From the NCBI RefSeq assembly GCF_026898135.2, contig NZ_CP114035.2, positions 1,405,501 to 1,469,500 of the forward strand: DNA of 64,000 nucleotides, in the 5' to 3' direction. Below are positions 29,691-38,669 of this stretch, one piece after another. The DNA is from Pseudomonas fortuita. Lineage in GTDB: Bacteria; Pseudomonadota; Gammaproteobacteria; Pseudomonadales; Pseudomonadaceae. The translations under genes were made by a program, and so were the position numbers. A model generated the notes under the pieces. It was not told the origin of the DNA. It did not search any database and saw nothing but the letters and a program-made list of their open reading frames with translations. Position 1 is the stretch's first letter; the number at the start of each line of letters is the position of its first letter.

Positions 29691-30787
29691 GCTTTATTTG
29701 CCCCGTATTGTTGTGCCACCCAGTCACGGTAGCTGCCGTCCATGACACCTTTTACCCATTCCTGGTTGGCCAGGTACCAAGCGACTGTCTTGCGAATGCC
29801 CGTCTCGAAGGTTTCGGCAGGTTTCCAGCCGAGCTCCCGCTCGATCTTGCGTGCATCGATGGCATAACGGCGGTCATGGCCTGGGCGGTCGGTTACGTAG
29901 GCGATGAGCTCTGCGTACTGTTCGACAGGCTCGCCGGTCTTCTGGTTGATCACCTGGCGCGATGCCGCAGGTGCCATCTCGTCGAGAAGGCCGCAAAGTG
30001 TACGCACAATGTCGATGTTGGCTTTTTCATTCCAGCCGCCAATATTGTACGTCTCGCCGAACGCACCGGCTTCCAGTACGCGACGGATGCCCGAGCAGTG
30101 GTCTTCGACATACAGCCAGTCGCGGATTTGCTGGCCATCGCCATAGACGGGCAGCGGCTTGCCGGCGAGCGCGTTGACGATCATCAGCGGGATCAGTTTT
30201 TCCGGGAAGTGGAACGGCCCGTAGTTGTTGGAGCAGTTGGTAGTGAGTACCGGCATGCCGTAGGTATGGAAATACGAGCGTACCAAATGGTCACTGGCTG
30301 CCTTGCTGGCGGAGTACGGGCTGTTCGGCGCGTACGGCGTGGTCTCGGTGAACGCCGGGTCGTTTGGCCCCAGAGTGCCGTAGACTTCGTCGGTAGAGAC
30401 ATGGAGGAAACGGAAGGCCTCCTTCTCTGCACCTTCCAAGCTGTTCCAATGCGCCCGGGCGGCCTCAAGCAAGCGGAACGTGCCCATCACGTTGGTTTCG
30501 ACAAACGCTTCGGGGCCGGTGATCGAGCGGTCTACATGGGATTCGGCGGCGAAGTGAACCACGGCGCGTGGGCGATGGTCGGCAAACAGCTTGGCCAGCA
30601 GTGCTGCATCGCAAATATTGCCTTGGACGAAGCGATGTTGAGGGTTGCCTTCCAGCGACTGCAGGTTGGCCAGGTTGCCTGCGTAGGTCAGGGCGTCGAG
30701 GTTGAGGACGGGTTCCTCATTGTTCGCACACCATTGCAGTACGAAATTTGAGCCGATGAAGCCGGCTCCGCCTGTTACTAGAATCAT
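29687..30787 (-). CDS. rmlB: dTDP-glucose 4,6-dehydratase
   Basis: RmlB converts dTDP-glucose to the 4-keto-6-deoxy sugar. The 366-aa extended SDR shows [39 protein letters not shown] and [15 protein letters not shown] with the catalytic YxxxK. It is the first gene of the rmlBDAC operon, so the operon promoter should lie upstream in 30788-31367. Confidence 0.98.
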   Translation of the reverse strand: MILVTGGAGFIGSNFVLQWCANNEEPVLNLDALTYAGNLANLQSLEGNPQHRFVQGNICDAALLAKLFADHRPRAVVHFAAESHVDRSITGPEAFVETNVMGTFRLLEAARAHWNSLEGAEKEAFRFLHVSTDEVYGTLGPNDPAFTETTPYAPNSPYSASKAASDHLVRSYFHTYGMPVLTTNCSNNYGPFHFPEKLIPLMIVNALAGKPLPVYGDGQQIRDWLYVEDHCSGIRRVLEAGAFGETYNIGGWNEKANIDIVRTLCGLLDEMAPAASRQVINQKTGEPVEQYAELIAYVTDRPGHDRRYAIDARKIERELGWKPAETFETGIRKTVAWYLANQEWVKGVMDGSYRDWVAQQYGANKA

Positions 30788-31367
30788 AATTTGGCTCTAA
30801 TTGGACAAAAGGTGTTGTCGTAGACAGATGACGCTGAGAAACTTCGCCCCGGCAACGCAAGGCGAGCTGCTAGCGCTGCCCGGAATTAGACCACCCTGAT
30901 GTCGAAAAATACACTGCTGGGTGCCGGTACTGACCGTGCCGATCTGCTCATGCTGGACGAGGAGGAGCCGTTGCAGCGGTGGAAGGTGACCTCATGGTTG
31001 CCATGACACAACAGGGAGTCGTCAGGTGTCCATGCAACAAACAGCTGTTTGAGCAATGCAACTCACGGAGATTGACCTGAGTGCTGGCAAGTCTAGAGTG
31101 CCTTGAGCTACCGCTATCTTGTGGTTCCAGTTCGGTGGGCATGGCCGTGCAGCGCGCGCCTCAGGGGTCGGGTTCGTTTCCGGGGGTTGAAAAGTGTCAT
31201 TTTTATTTGTCAGCATTCCTGAAATAGGAATTAGAGTGATGGCAGTTCTTGCATTCATGTTGAACAACCCAACAAAAAATATAATAGGCTCGGGGCTCGG
31301 CAGGTTAGACGTCATTCTTCATGTTTCAGCGGTCTGGCGCTCTTGAAAATTCATAGGAAAGTGAAAA
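30788..31367. promoter_or_regulatory. Divergent upstream region of rmlB and the 1147-aa glycosyltransferase
   Basis: This 580-bp gap separates divergent genes, so promoters in both directions are expected. Its right half turns AT-rich. On the plus strand a perfect TATAAT (31280-31285) has a TTGAAC (31260-31265) upstream, but the spacing of 14 bases is short, so the pair is doubtful. No gene was supported here; small open frames lack family features. Confidence 0.45.
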
Positions 31368-34300
31368 ATGTCTGTTAAGGAAGGCTTGCCGAGCGTAGAT
31401 GTGCAGCCGAGCATGCATGTTAAGAGAAATTCAGTACCCGCCACCCAGAAAAAGACTGGCTCAAGGCGATTCGTGCTGGATCTGGCTTATTATCGGAATC
31501 GATACCCAGACCTGTCTTCGCTCACGGACGATGCGCTCGAGCAGCATTGGCATGCGTTCGGTTATCAAGAAGGCCGTTATGCCTCGGCTTCGCACGAAAG
31601 TGGTGATGCGGAGCTTATCGCTGAAGCAGTGCTCAATGCGGCCGACAGCGCCGTCATGGTCAAGCCTGATGTTGCTAAAGTAGACTTGGATTTTTACCTG
31701 ACCCTTTACCCTGACCTCAAAGCCGGCGGCGTTGAAACTCAAGCGATTGCGGAAGCACATTTCCAACGCTTCGGACGGGCGGAGGGGCGACTTCCTACCC
31801 CCGATGCCTGGGCTAAGAAGCACGAGCTCCCACCAGAGCTGTTACCGAACGGGTTCAGCCTTTCCGCCGTCATTGAACGGAGCGCCAAGCGCGGCCTTGA
31901 GGTTGAACCACAGCGGGTCATGGGCATATTCCTGGGGCAGGATGTTATCCCTGTTGATCTCGCCGAGACGCCTCAGAAAAGCCAGGTAGTGTTCTCTAAA
32001 CTGGGTATGCATTACCTGTCCCGGCACAAGGTCCAGGAGGGCAGAATCCTGCTTGAGGCGGCTTTGAGCATCGCGCCGAGTGCTGAGGTATTCAACCGTC
32101 TAGGCGGTAGCTACATGGAGGATGGTCACTTCAGTATTGCCTTGCAGTACTTCAATGCTGCCGCGCAATTGCCGAATCCGCCGGTGTGGACCGCCTTCAA
32201 CCGAGCGCACTGCTTGGCTAAGCTGCATCAGCTAGATGAAGCCATTCGGGTGCTTTCTGCAGGTATTGCTACCAACCCGAATCACCGTCCCCAGCAAGAC
32301 GAACTCGAGCGTCTGGCCGAGCAGAAATGGCGTGACTTACACGCAAAGCTCATGACCCGAGTGGATATGCTGGACCGGGAGCGCTTGATCAATGAGGCCT
32401 ACGCTTACGCGGTTGACTTGTATCGAGCGTACCTGCCTGTTTACGGTGATCTGTCGGAAAGCGCCGCAGACGATTTGCCCGCACTGCCGCCCTTGGGCAA
32501 TTTGAATACCGATCGTGTCTTAATTGTTGGTGACTTCCACATCGCCCAGTGCGTGCGCTACCGCATTGAGCAGAAAATTGAACAGCTGGAAGCAGTTGGC
32601 AAGCAGGTAACTGCCATAAGCTGGACCGAGCTGGACAAGAACCAAAATGCATTAGCACTGCACGATGTGGTGATCTTCTATCGAGTGCCAGCGGTAGTTC
32701 AAGTTATCAAGGCCATCGCTCAAGTCAACGCAACGGGTAAGCTCAGCCTGTACGAAATTGATGATCTGCTATTTGTTCCGGAGTACCCGCCGTCGATCGA
32801 TAGCTATGGTGGTTATGTCTCGCTGGCCACACACCGGGAACTCACGCGCGGCATGGCGTTGTTCAATGCCGCTGCGCGACTTTGCCGTCAGGGGATCGCA
32901 TCCACTGAGCCGCTGCGTTCGGAACTCGCCAAGCTGGTGAGAGAAAAACAGTGCTGGTTGCATCGCAACGGCCTGGACAGATTGAATCAGATTCGCACAA
33001 ACGACAAATCGCACAAGAAGACCATCGATATCTTCTATGGCAGCGGTACTCAAGCACACAACACCGACTTTATCGAACAGGCGCTGCCTGCGATTGAGCG
33101 TGTGCTTAGCGAGACCCCTCAGGCTCGTTTGGTCGTTGTGGGTTACCTGCGATTGCCAGTGTCATTTACCGCAAAATACGCTCAGCAGTTTACCCAGTTG
33201 CCGGCCATGGACAGTGTGCAAGGTTATTGGTCGCTGCTTGAGCAAGCGGATATCAATATCGCGGTGTTGCACGATGACAAAGTCAATGCCTGTAAAAGCG
33301 AGCTGAAATGGTTTGAAGCAGGCTGTTTTGGTATCCCATCGGTTTTGAGCAGCACGGCCAATTACCGTGATGTTGTCAAAGATGGAGAAGATGGTTTCCT
33401 TGCCACGACTGAAGAAGAATGGTACCTGGCATTAAAAAACCTCGCTGGTAGCCAAGCCTTACGGCAACAGGTAGGCCAGGCCGCTCAGAAACGGGCCCAG
33501 GACGATTACAGCCTGCAGGCGCTTGGAAGTACGCTGGCAGCTACGCTCGATGATTTCGTAAGTGGCATTCAGAAAGCCAAGCCGAGGAAAAAAATTGCGT
33601 TGGTCAACGTATTTTTCCCACCGCAGGCGATTGGTGGTGCCACGCGTGTTGTTGCTGATAACTTCTCAGAGTTCAGAAGCGCTTACGCCGAGGACTTCGA
33701 TGTCTGTGTGTTCACAGCGGATGTCGAGTGCAGACCCGCTCATCAGATGACTGTCTACACCTATGAGGGCTGCCGGGTCTACCGGTCTACAACCCTGTGG
33801 CGTGAGCACATGGATTGGCATCCTAAAGACCCAGAGATGTATCGCCTGTTCCAAGAGTTCCTGGAGCTGGAAAAACCCGATTTGATCCACTTCCATTGCG
33901 TCCAGCGCTTGACAGCTTCGATTGTGGAAGCGGCACGAGATGCCAAAATTCCTTACATGGTCACTATTCACGATGCTTGGTGGATCTCGGATTTCCAGTT
34001 CTTGGTCGACCATAACTCAAAAGTTTATCCTGACGGGCATCCTGACCCTTACGAGCTCATAGAAATGCCAACGAATATGAAGTTGGCAGATTCCATCGAG
34101 CGACGCCGCGATCTCAAAGACCTCCTGCACAGTGCTTCGAGGGTGCTGACCGTGTCGAACGCGTTCGCAGACATTTATCGTCGAAACGGTATCCCGCAGA
34201 TAGAAGTTGTAGCTAATGGCGTCTCCAGTGACATTCCGTGGACGCAGAAAGATACCTCTTACACCAAGCGGGTTGTCTGCGGGCATATCGGCGGAATGTC

Positions 34301-34811
34301 GGAGCACAAGGGGTATTATCTGCTTAAGGAAGCAGTGCTTCAGAGTCAGCCTGAGAACCTTGAGTTTTTGATTGTTGACCATTCCAAGGAAGAGGGGTAT
34401 GAACATCATTCTCAGTGGGGGAAAGTGCCAGTAACCTTTATCGGTCGCGTAAGCCAGAAAGGAATCGTAGACCTTTATGGGAAAATGGATGTCCTCTTTG
34501 CGCCATCGATGTGGCCGGAAAGCTTCGGCCTTGTAACCCGTGAAGCGGTTGCTAGCGGATGCTGGGCGGTCGCCAGTAACATGGGAGGCATAGGCGAAGA
34601 CATTGTTCCAAATAAGAATGGTTATGTTATTGAGCCTAGTACGGAAGCCTTAGTAGTAACGTTAAAGCATATCAGTAGCTCAATTGCCCAACACAAGGCG
34701 GCATCCGACATAGAGGTAAGGAGAACCTCAGCTAGCCAAGCTATGGACCTCAAGAAGCTCTACATGACCTTGAAAGATGGCCATGCAGTAGGAAGGAAGC
34801 TTATAAAATGA
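31368..34811 (+). CDS. Large modular glycosyltransferase (YPDL repeats, TPR, two GT-B modules)
   Basis: This 1147-aa protein has at least four parts. Residues about 35-73 and 106-144 are two copies of a motif with YPDL and, some 20 residues later, G.QEGR/GRAEGR, of a kind I associate with multidomain glycosyltransferases and secreted RTX proteins. Residues about 210-320 look like TPR helices. A first degenerate GT-B region covers about 380-720 (CKSELKWFEAGCFGIPSV). A second GT4 module starts at about 741 with ALVNVFFPPQAIGGATRVV and has its EX7E in ESFGLVTRE. AGGAAAG precedes the ATG. Its stop overlaps the next gene (ATGA). Donor and acceptor are unknown; a protein or complex glycan target is possible. 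Confidence 0.8.
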   Translation: MSVKEGLPSVDVQPSMHVKRNSVPATQKKTGSRRFVLDLAYYRNRYPDLSSLTDDALEQHWHAFGYQEGRYASASHESGDAELIAEAVLNAADSAVMVKPDVAKVDLDFYLTLYPDLKAGGVETQAIAEAHFQRFGRAEGRLPTPDAWAKKHELPPELLPNGFSLSAVIERSAKRGLEVEPQRVMGIFLGQDVIPVDLAETPQKSQVVFSKLGMHYLSRHKVQEGRILLEAALSIAPSAEVFNRLGGSYMEDGHFSIALQYFNAAAQLPNPPVWTAFNRAHCLAKLHQLDEAIRVLSAGIATNPNHRPQQDELERLAEQKWRDLHAKLMTRVDMLDRERLINEAYAYAVDLYRAYLPVYGDLSESAADDLPALPPLGNLNTDRVLIVGDFHIAQCVRYRIEQKIEQLEAVGKQVTAISWTELDKNQNALALHDVVIFYRVPAVVQVIKAIAQVNATGKLSLYEIDDLLFVPEYPPSIDSYGGYVSLATHRELTRGMALFNAAARLCRQGIASTEPLRSELAKLVREKQCWLHRNGLDRLNQIRTNDKSHKKTIDIFYGSGTQAHNTDFIEQALPAIERVLSETPQARLVVVGYLRLPVSFTAKYAQQFTQLPAMDSVQGYWSLLEQADINIAVLHDDKVNACKSELKWFEAGCFGIPSVLSSTANYRDVVKDGEDGFLATTEEEWYLALKNLAGSQALRQQVGQAAQKRAQDDYSLQALGSTLAATLDDFVSGIQKAKPRKKIALVNVFFPPQAIGGATRVVADNFSEFRSAYAEDFDVCVFTADVECRPAHQMTVYTYEGCRVYRSTTLWREHMDWHPKDPEMYRLFQEFLELEKPDLIHFHCVQRLTASIVEAARDAKIPYMVTIHDAWWISDFQFLVDHNSKVYPDGHPDPYELIEMPTNMKLADSIERRRDLKDLLHSASRVLTVSNAFADIYRRNGIPQIEVVANGVSSDIPWTQKDTSYTKRVVCGHIGGMSEHKGYYLLKEAVLQSQPENLEFLIVDHSKEEGYEHHSQWGKVPVTFIGRVSQKGIVDLYGKMDVLFAPSMWPESFGLVTREAVASGCWAVASNMGGIGEDIVPNKNGYVIEPSTEALVVTLKHISSSIAQHKAASDIEVRRTSASQAMDLKKLYMTLKDGHAVGRKLIK

Positions 34812-35818
34812 AAGTGACAAATATAGGGCTGTCCTCAGTCGTGATTGAATTTGCGAGCGTCGATGCTTCCAAATTTATAAATCTTAGCCAGGCGCAGCGG
34901 GAGGTGCCATTCAAATGGGTGGACGCTGGCGATCCTCAGCAGGTAGCCATTGAGGTCAATATCAGAGATTTTTCGGTCTATGAAAGTCTGCAACTTGCTT
35001 CTGATGAACATAAGTTGGAGCTAGCCGGAGCCTTTGAAAAATATAGGCTGGATGAAAAAAAGCTCGCTGATGAGTTCTATGTTACAGGCGCCATAATCAA
35101 CGCTGCTACTCGCGGCATGGAAAATAACGAATTATTTTTCGTTGCATTCAATGCCCTGTCAATTATGCCTGTGAACAACCATTTTTACGGCGCATTAATA
35201 ACTTTGATTTCCTATAAGTACCTTGAGGCCCCGGAGTATCGGGGGTGGGTGATTGGTGTTCTATTGGAGTCAAAGACAAAGTTTGACGACGCGGTAGAAT
35301 ATTGTACCCCTAATACTGCGCGCTGGGGTATTTCCTCAGCGACAGCATTTGCCCTAGTGCTTCTCCTTAATGACCGTGTTGAAGATGCTGAGTGGGTAAT
35401 CGATTCGGCGCTGCGCAGATATGAGCCCAATCTAAACCAGCTCAGCTATTGGAATTATTGTCAGTGCTTGATTCTAAAGGCTGCAATACTTGCCTTTGTT
35501 GGTAGAAATAAAGAGTCAGGCTGGAAGTTCCTTGCTGCATTTGATTTTTCGAGAAAAGCTATAAACGATACATTCCATTCTAGGAATGATTGGGTTCTGG
35601 GGCAGATATCGGACTGCCATGCGCTCCTGAATCTCGGGGAATTAGCGATGAAATGTGCTGCTAAAAGTCTAGGCAGGATACCCTCCGAGTCCCGGTATGC
35701 TGATATCAAGTACAGTGGAAAAATAAGCTTCGCGCCCGTATTTTCAAGGTTTCAAAGTTCGCGGTCTAAATTTAAAAGTGAGTTTTTTGACGTGACTGAA
35801 ATGGCGCTTAATTCATAG
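34808..35818 (+). CDS. Unknown helical protein coupled to the large glycosyltransferase
   Basis: I do not recognise this 336-aa protein. It has no signal peptide or membrane segment. The middle and C-terminal parts are rich in Ala, Leu, Trp and Tyr in a pattern that could form TPR-like helical pairs (for example about 170-290). The N-terminal 60 residues look beta-rich. It overlaps the upstream glycosyltransferase stop by four bases, so the two are translated together. Base composition becomes clearly more AT-rich than in the core genes. Two hairpins follow the stop. Confidence 0.72.
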   Translation: MKVTNIGLSSVVIEFASVDASKFINLSQAQREVPFKWVDAGDPQQVAIEVNIRDFSVYESLQLASDEHKLELAGAFEKYRLDEKKLADEFYVTGAIINAATRGMENNELFFVAFNALSIMPVNNHFYGALITLISYKYLEAPEYRGWVIGVLLESKTKFDDAVEYCTPNTARWGISSATAFALVLLLNDRVEDAEWVIDSALRRYEPNLNQLSYWNYCQCLILKAAILAFVGRNKESGWKFLAAFDFSRKAINDTFHSRNDWVLGQISDCHALLNLGELAMKCAAKSLGRIPSESRYADIKYSGKISFAPVFSRFQSSRSKFKSEFFDVTEMALNS

Positions 35819-35866
35819 CAGGGTATTCAGAGTCTACCTGCTCTTGATATCCTAGAAAATTAAATG

Positions 35867-35890
35867 GCTCGTTGCAGATTTGCAATGAGC
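35867..35890. terminator. Hairpin downstream of 336-aa gene
   Basis: Arms gctcgttgca and tgcaatgagc pair over 10 bases with one G-U and a GATT loop, followed by AT-rich sequence. It lies 48 bases after the stop, between convergent genes, and may act in both directions. Confidence 0.5.
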
Positions 35891-35909
35891 TATTTATAAA
35901 TTTGCTTAG

Positions 35910-35956
35910 CTGAGGCGACCGGTTTTTTGGATGTGGAATCGCTCGCCTCAGGCTTT
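35910..35956 (+). terminator. Intrinsic terminator, convergent region
   Basis: Nine-base arms ctgaggcga (35910-35918) and tcgcctcag (35943-35951) pair perfectly and are followed by GCTTTTT. The loop of 24 bases is long, but stem plus T run fits Rho-independent termination of the plus-strand pair 31368-35818. Confidence 0.6.
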
Positions 35957-35967
35957 TTGATGTGTAG

Positions 35968-37047
35968 TTATGATAATATTGATTTAAGTTTGCAATACGG
36001 ATTGGTTTTAATGGTGCCATCTTTGTTGATTAAGGCCATTGATAGATAAAGTACTTGCGCGAGTCCGATGAGGTTGTAAATATCGCCAGCTATTTCTTCG
36101 TCTTCAGTAGTATTAATCATTACGAAGCATAGTGTTGGTTTCTCTTGCTTAAATGCTTTGTAAAAAAAGGTCTTGCCGTCTTTTTTTATGATGAGTACTT
36201 TATTTTGATATGGCGCTTTGTCGAAGAAGGTAAGACTGGCTTCGTTCGGTTTGGAATCTTCTTCTTTTGCAAAATAGATTAGCGTTTTATGATATTTATG
36301 TGATGAAAAAAGAGCCTCATCAGCTTCCCTGACATGAAAGCCGCCGACTGTTGTTGTGTCAAGAATTCCTCGTCTTAGGTAATCCTTGATGAGTCTGAAT
36401 GTGTTAGTGGTTCCCGATACAATAAAGCTGTCGTTTTTGTAATAATCAAATATTTTGAAAAACGATTTTTTTGCCTTCAGAGCCAAGGTTAGTGCTTGGG
36501 TGGAAGTCAATCCTTCGTGGATTTTTTTGAGGAAGTAATAACCAAAAATTGAAGGATGATTGCTGGAGTCAATAAACAAAAAGTTAAGATCGTAATGAAG
36601 TATGTCAGAAAGTTTTACGCTGTTCCTGAATTTGTTTTCAATTTCGGGTAGATTCCAAATGGGGTGTTGGTATGTGCTGTTCTTGAAATATTTATCCTCA
36701 TTGATATTTTTATATTCTCTGATTAATAGGCACCAGAAAACTAGCCTTATATCATCTCTTTGAAGAGTTTCCAGGCTTTCAACAGACTTGTCATACATGA
36801 GCTTGTCTATTTCTGGGTTTATAAATTCTTTCTTTACAATGAAGGCGTCGCTTTCATTATGCGTCAGGTGATAAGTGTTGCCGAATCTAAAGTCACCTAC
36901 CATGATGAATGGGCTATTTGTTCTTGAGCAGCGCTTGATACTATCATGCCAGATCGGGAGGCCACCGACTCCATGAAACTTGCTATCGATTTCAAAAAAA
37001 TCTCTCAGCCTTTGCCAGCGTACTACGTGCGAGGGGCCAATAATCAT
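35968..37047 (-). CDS. Unknown AT-rich protein, possible SGNH-like hydrolase
   Basis: This 359-aa protein is not recognised with certainty. The start MIIGPSHVVRWQ resembles a variant GDS block, and FIDSSNHPSIFGYYFL (about 158-173) resembles the D..H(P) block of SGNH/GDSL esterases, which often acylate or deacylate sugars. The required Gly and Asn blocks are not obvious, so this is tentative. The gene is markedly AT-rich with many Lys, Phe, Ile and Asn codons, unlike neighbours, suggesting transfer. It lies 246 bases downstream of the HAD gene on the same strand and may have its own promoter. Confidence 0.65.
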   Translation of the reverse strand: MIIGPSHVVRWQRLRDFFEIDSKFHGVGGLPIWHDSIKRCSRTNSPFIMVGDFRFGNTYHLTHNESDAFIVKKEFINPEIDKLMYDKSVESLETLQRDDIRLVFWCLLIREYKNINEDKYFKNSTYQHPIWNLPEIENKFRNSVKLSDILHYDLNFLFIDSSNHPSIFGYYFLKKIHEGLTSTQALTLALKAKKSFFKIFDYYKNDSFIVSGTTNTFRLIKDYLRRGILDTTTVGGFHVREADEALFSSHKYHKTLIYFAKEEDSKPNEASLTFFDKAPYQNKVLIIKKDGKTFFYKAFKQEKPTLCFVMINTTEDEEIAGDIYNLIGLAQVLYLSMALINKDGTIKTNPYCKLKSILS

Positions 37048-37293
37048 GTTAATGTCCGATCATAAAAATGTAAAAATTACAATGCTAAGTAGGCATAGAT
37101 GGTTTATCAGGATTTGACTTGGTTTGCTAGACTCTGGTTTTTACCTTTGACTGAGGCTGAGTTCTGAAATAAATTTTTCGGTTGGGGCGCTGAAGTTGAA
37201 ATGAAATTTACAAAGCGCAGAGGGTGCAGGATATTCCCCGCAAGGCAGTGCCTGGAGTGGCGCTGCCCAATGCGTAATAATTTAATGCGTTCT

Positions 37294-37977
37294 CTATTCA
37301 GGATGGGTGCAGGTTTCGAGCAGAGAAGAAATATTGCCTAGGGCATATATATTATTCTCATGGCACCATTGCTGCCAGTTCTTAACTTCGGACCAGTCAC
37401 TCAAAAAAAGGAAATCCAAATTCGATTCGCGAGCTGCCTTGAAGTCATATTTACTGTCGCCGATGAAGAGGGCAGGGGATACGATATTTGAGTTGCGTTG
37501 CTCGCGCGCAAGAATTTCCTCTTTAGCATCTGGGCTTCCGAATATGCCGCCATCAAACATCTCAGCAAGCTTTCGCTGTGCAAAAACCTCACGGAGTTCG
37601 GTCTGGTCACCGCCAGAAACGATCAACCAGCGAGTATTCGGAGTTTTTGCTCGAAGCTCCCGTATGCCACTCGCTATATCGCAGCTGAGCAGGCCGCTCC
37701 TTACGTGTTCAGCATAGCGGTGTAGAAGCTGCTCTAATGTAGGTCCTTCAACATGTTGGGCGACTATGTGTTCTAAGAAATATGAAAACTTTTTATAGCG
37801 TGAAACCCCGCCATTAGCGACGTGGTGATCAGCGAGAGCCTGGGCGGCCATTTCGCCGTAAGGCAGCGCTGCTTGGTAGAAGGCTTGGGTTTTCACTTTA
37901 TTCGAATCTAGCAGCACGCCGTCGCAGTCAAAAACCAGGGTGGCGTAGTCGCCTAGATTCGATTTAATACTCTTCAT
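37294..37977 (-). CDS. HAD-family phosphatase
   Basis: This 227-aa protein has the HAD nucleophile motif VFDCDGVLLDSN near its N-terminus, motif II in LIVSGG, and motif IV in FIGDSKYDFKAA. A helical cap lies between motifs I and II. It overlaps the stop of the CMP-sugar synthetase gene (ATGA), which sets the start at 37977. In 2-keto-3-deoxy sugar pathways a HAD phosphatase removes phosphate from the ulosonate-phosphate before CMP activation, and I infer that role here. Substrate is not known. Confidence 0.82.
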   Translation of the reverse strand: MKSIKSNLGDYATLVFDCDGVLLDSNKVKTQAFYQAALPYGEMAAQALADHHVANGGVSRYKKFSYFLEHIVAQHVEGPTLEQLLHRYAEHVRSGLLSCDIASGIRELRAKTPNTRWLIVSGGDQTELREVFAQRKLAEMFDGGIFGSPDAKEEILAREQRNSNIVSPALFIGDSKYDFKAARESNLDFLFLSDWSEVKNWQQWCHENNIYALGNISSLLETCTHPE

Positions 37978-38669
37978 AGGGTAACCAAACCTTTTTCTAG
38001 CAGGCATTCTGCGATGGTGAAGTCTTCCGGCCAGTCAATGTCATGGCTGATCAGTTTGCCCAGTGGATGAAGGTAGGGTTTACGACCAATTCGGTCATCT
38101 AGCTCCCTGTAAATACTTGCATGAGCAAGGAATACACCACTGTTTACTTCATGTACGGGGGTGAGGGTTTGCGTTCTCGGCCATTTCTCTACGTTTCTGT
38201 CATAGTTCATGGCTTCGCCATTTTGCCAGAGGAAGCCGTGCAGCAAATTTGTGGTCATCAAGGAGTCGTACCCGGTCAGTACTTTCTCATTGTGAAGCTT
38301 TACGATTTCGTTGTAATGACTGGCGCTGAGGAAGGGCGAGGTAACGTGGGTCCACAAGATATTACCTTCGCCGATCAACTCAAGCGCATGCGCCACCAAC
38401 TGGTCAGTGCTGGTCTGGCTGGAAGACAGCTCTTCTCGTCGCTTATGGAGTGTGATTTTATTACTTTGAAGCGATGAGGCGTAGTCAAGGATGCTTTCGT
38501 CGTTGGTGCTCAGCACGATGGCATCAACAGCCTCAGCTTCAAGCAGTTGCTTCAACTTGATTTCAATCAAGCCGAATGCGTGGCCGCCAAATGGTTTTAT
38601 ATTTTTATTCGGAATGCGTTCGCTGCCTTTTCGGCAGGGCAGAAAACACGTCGTTTTTTCATATTTCAT
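37974..38669 (-). CDS. CMP-sugar (ulosonate) cytidylyltransferase
   Basis: This 231-aa protein is of the CMP-acylneuraminate/CMP-Kdo synthetase type, which joins CMP from CTP to the anomeric hydroxyl of a keto-acid sugar. The signature PCRKGSERIPNKNIKPFGG is at residues 11-29, and VHEVNSGVFLA is further on. It overlaps both neighbours by four bases, so aldolase, synthetase and phosphatase are one translational unit. The resident Kdo enzyme KdsB normally sits elsewhere, so this probably activates a second, accessory ulosonic acid. Confidence 0.88.
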   Translation of the reverse strand: MKYEKTTCFLPCRKGSERIPNKNIKPFGGHAFGLIEIKLKQLLEAEAVDAIVLSTNDESILDYASSLQSNKITLHKRREELSSSQTSTDQLVAHALELIGEGNILWTHVTSPFLSASHYNEIVKLHNEKVLTGYDSLMTTNLLHGFLWQNGEAMNYDRNVEKWPRTQTLTPVHEVNSGVFLAHASIYRELDDRIGRKPYLHPLGKLISHDIDWPEDFTIAECLLEKGLVTL

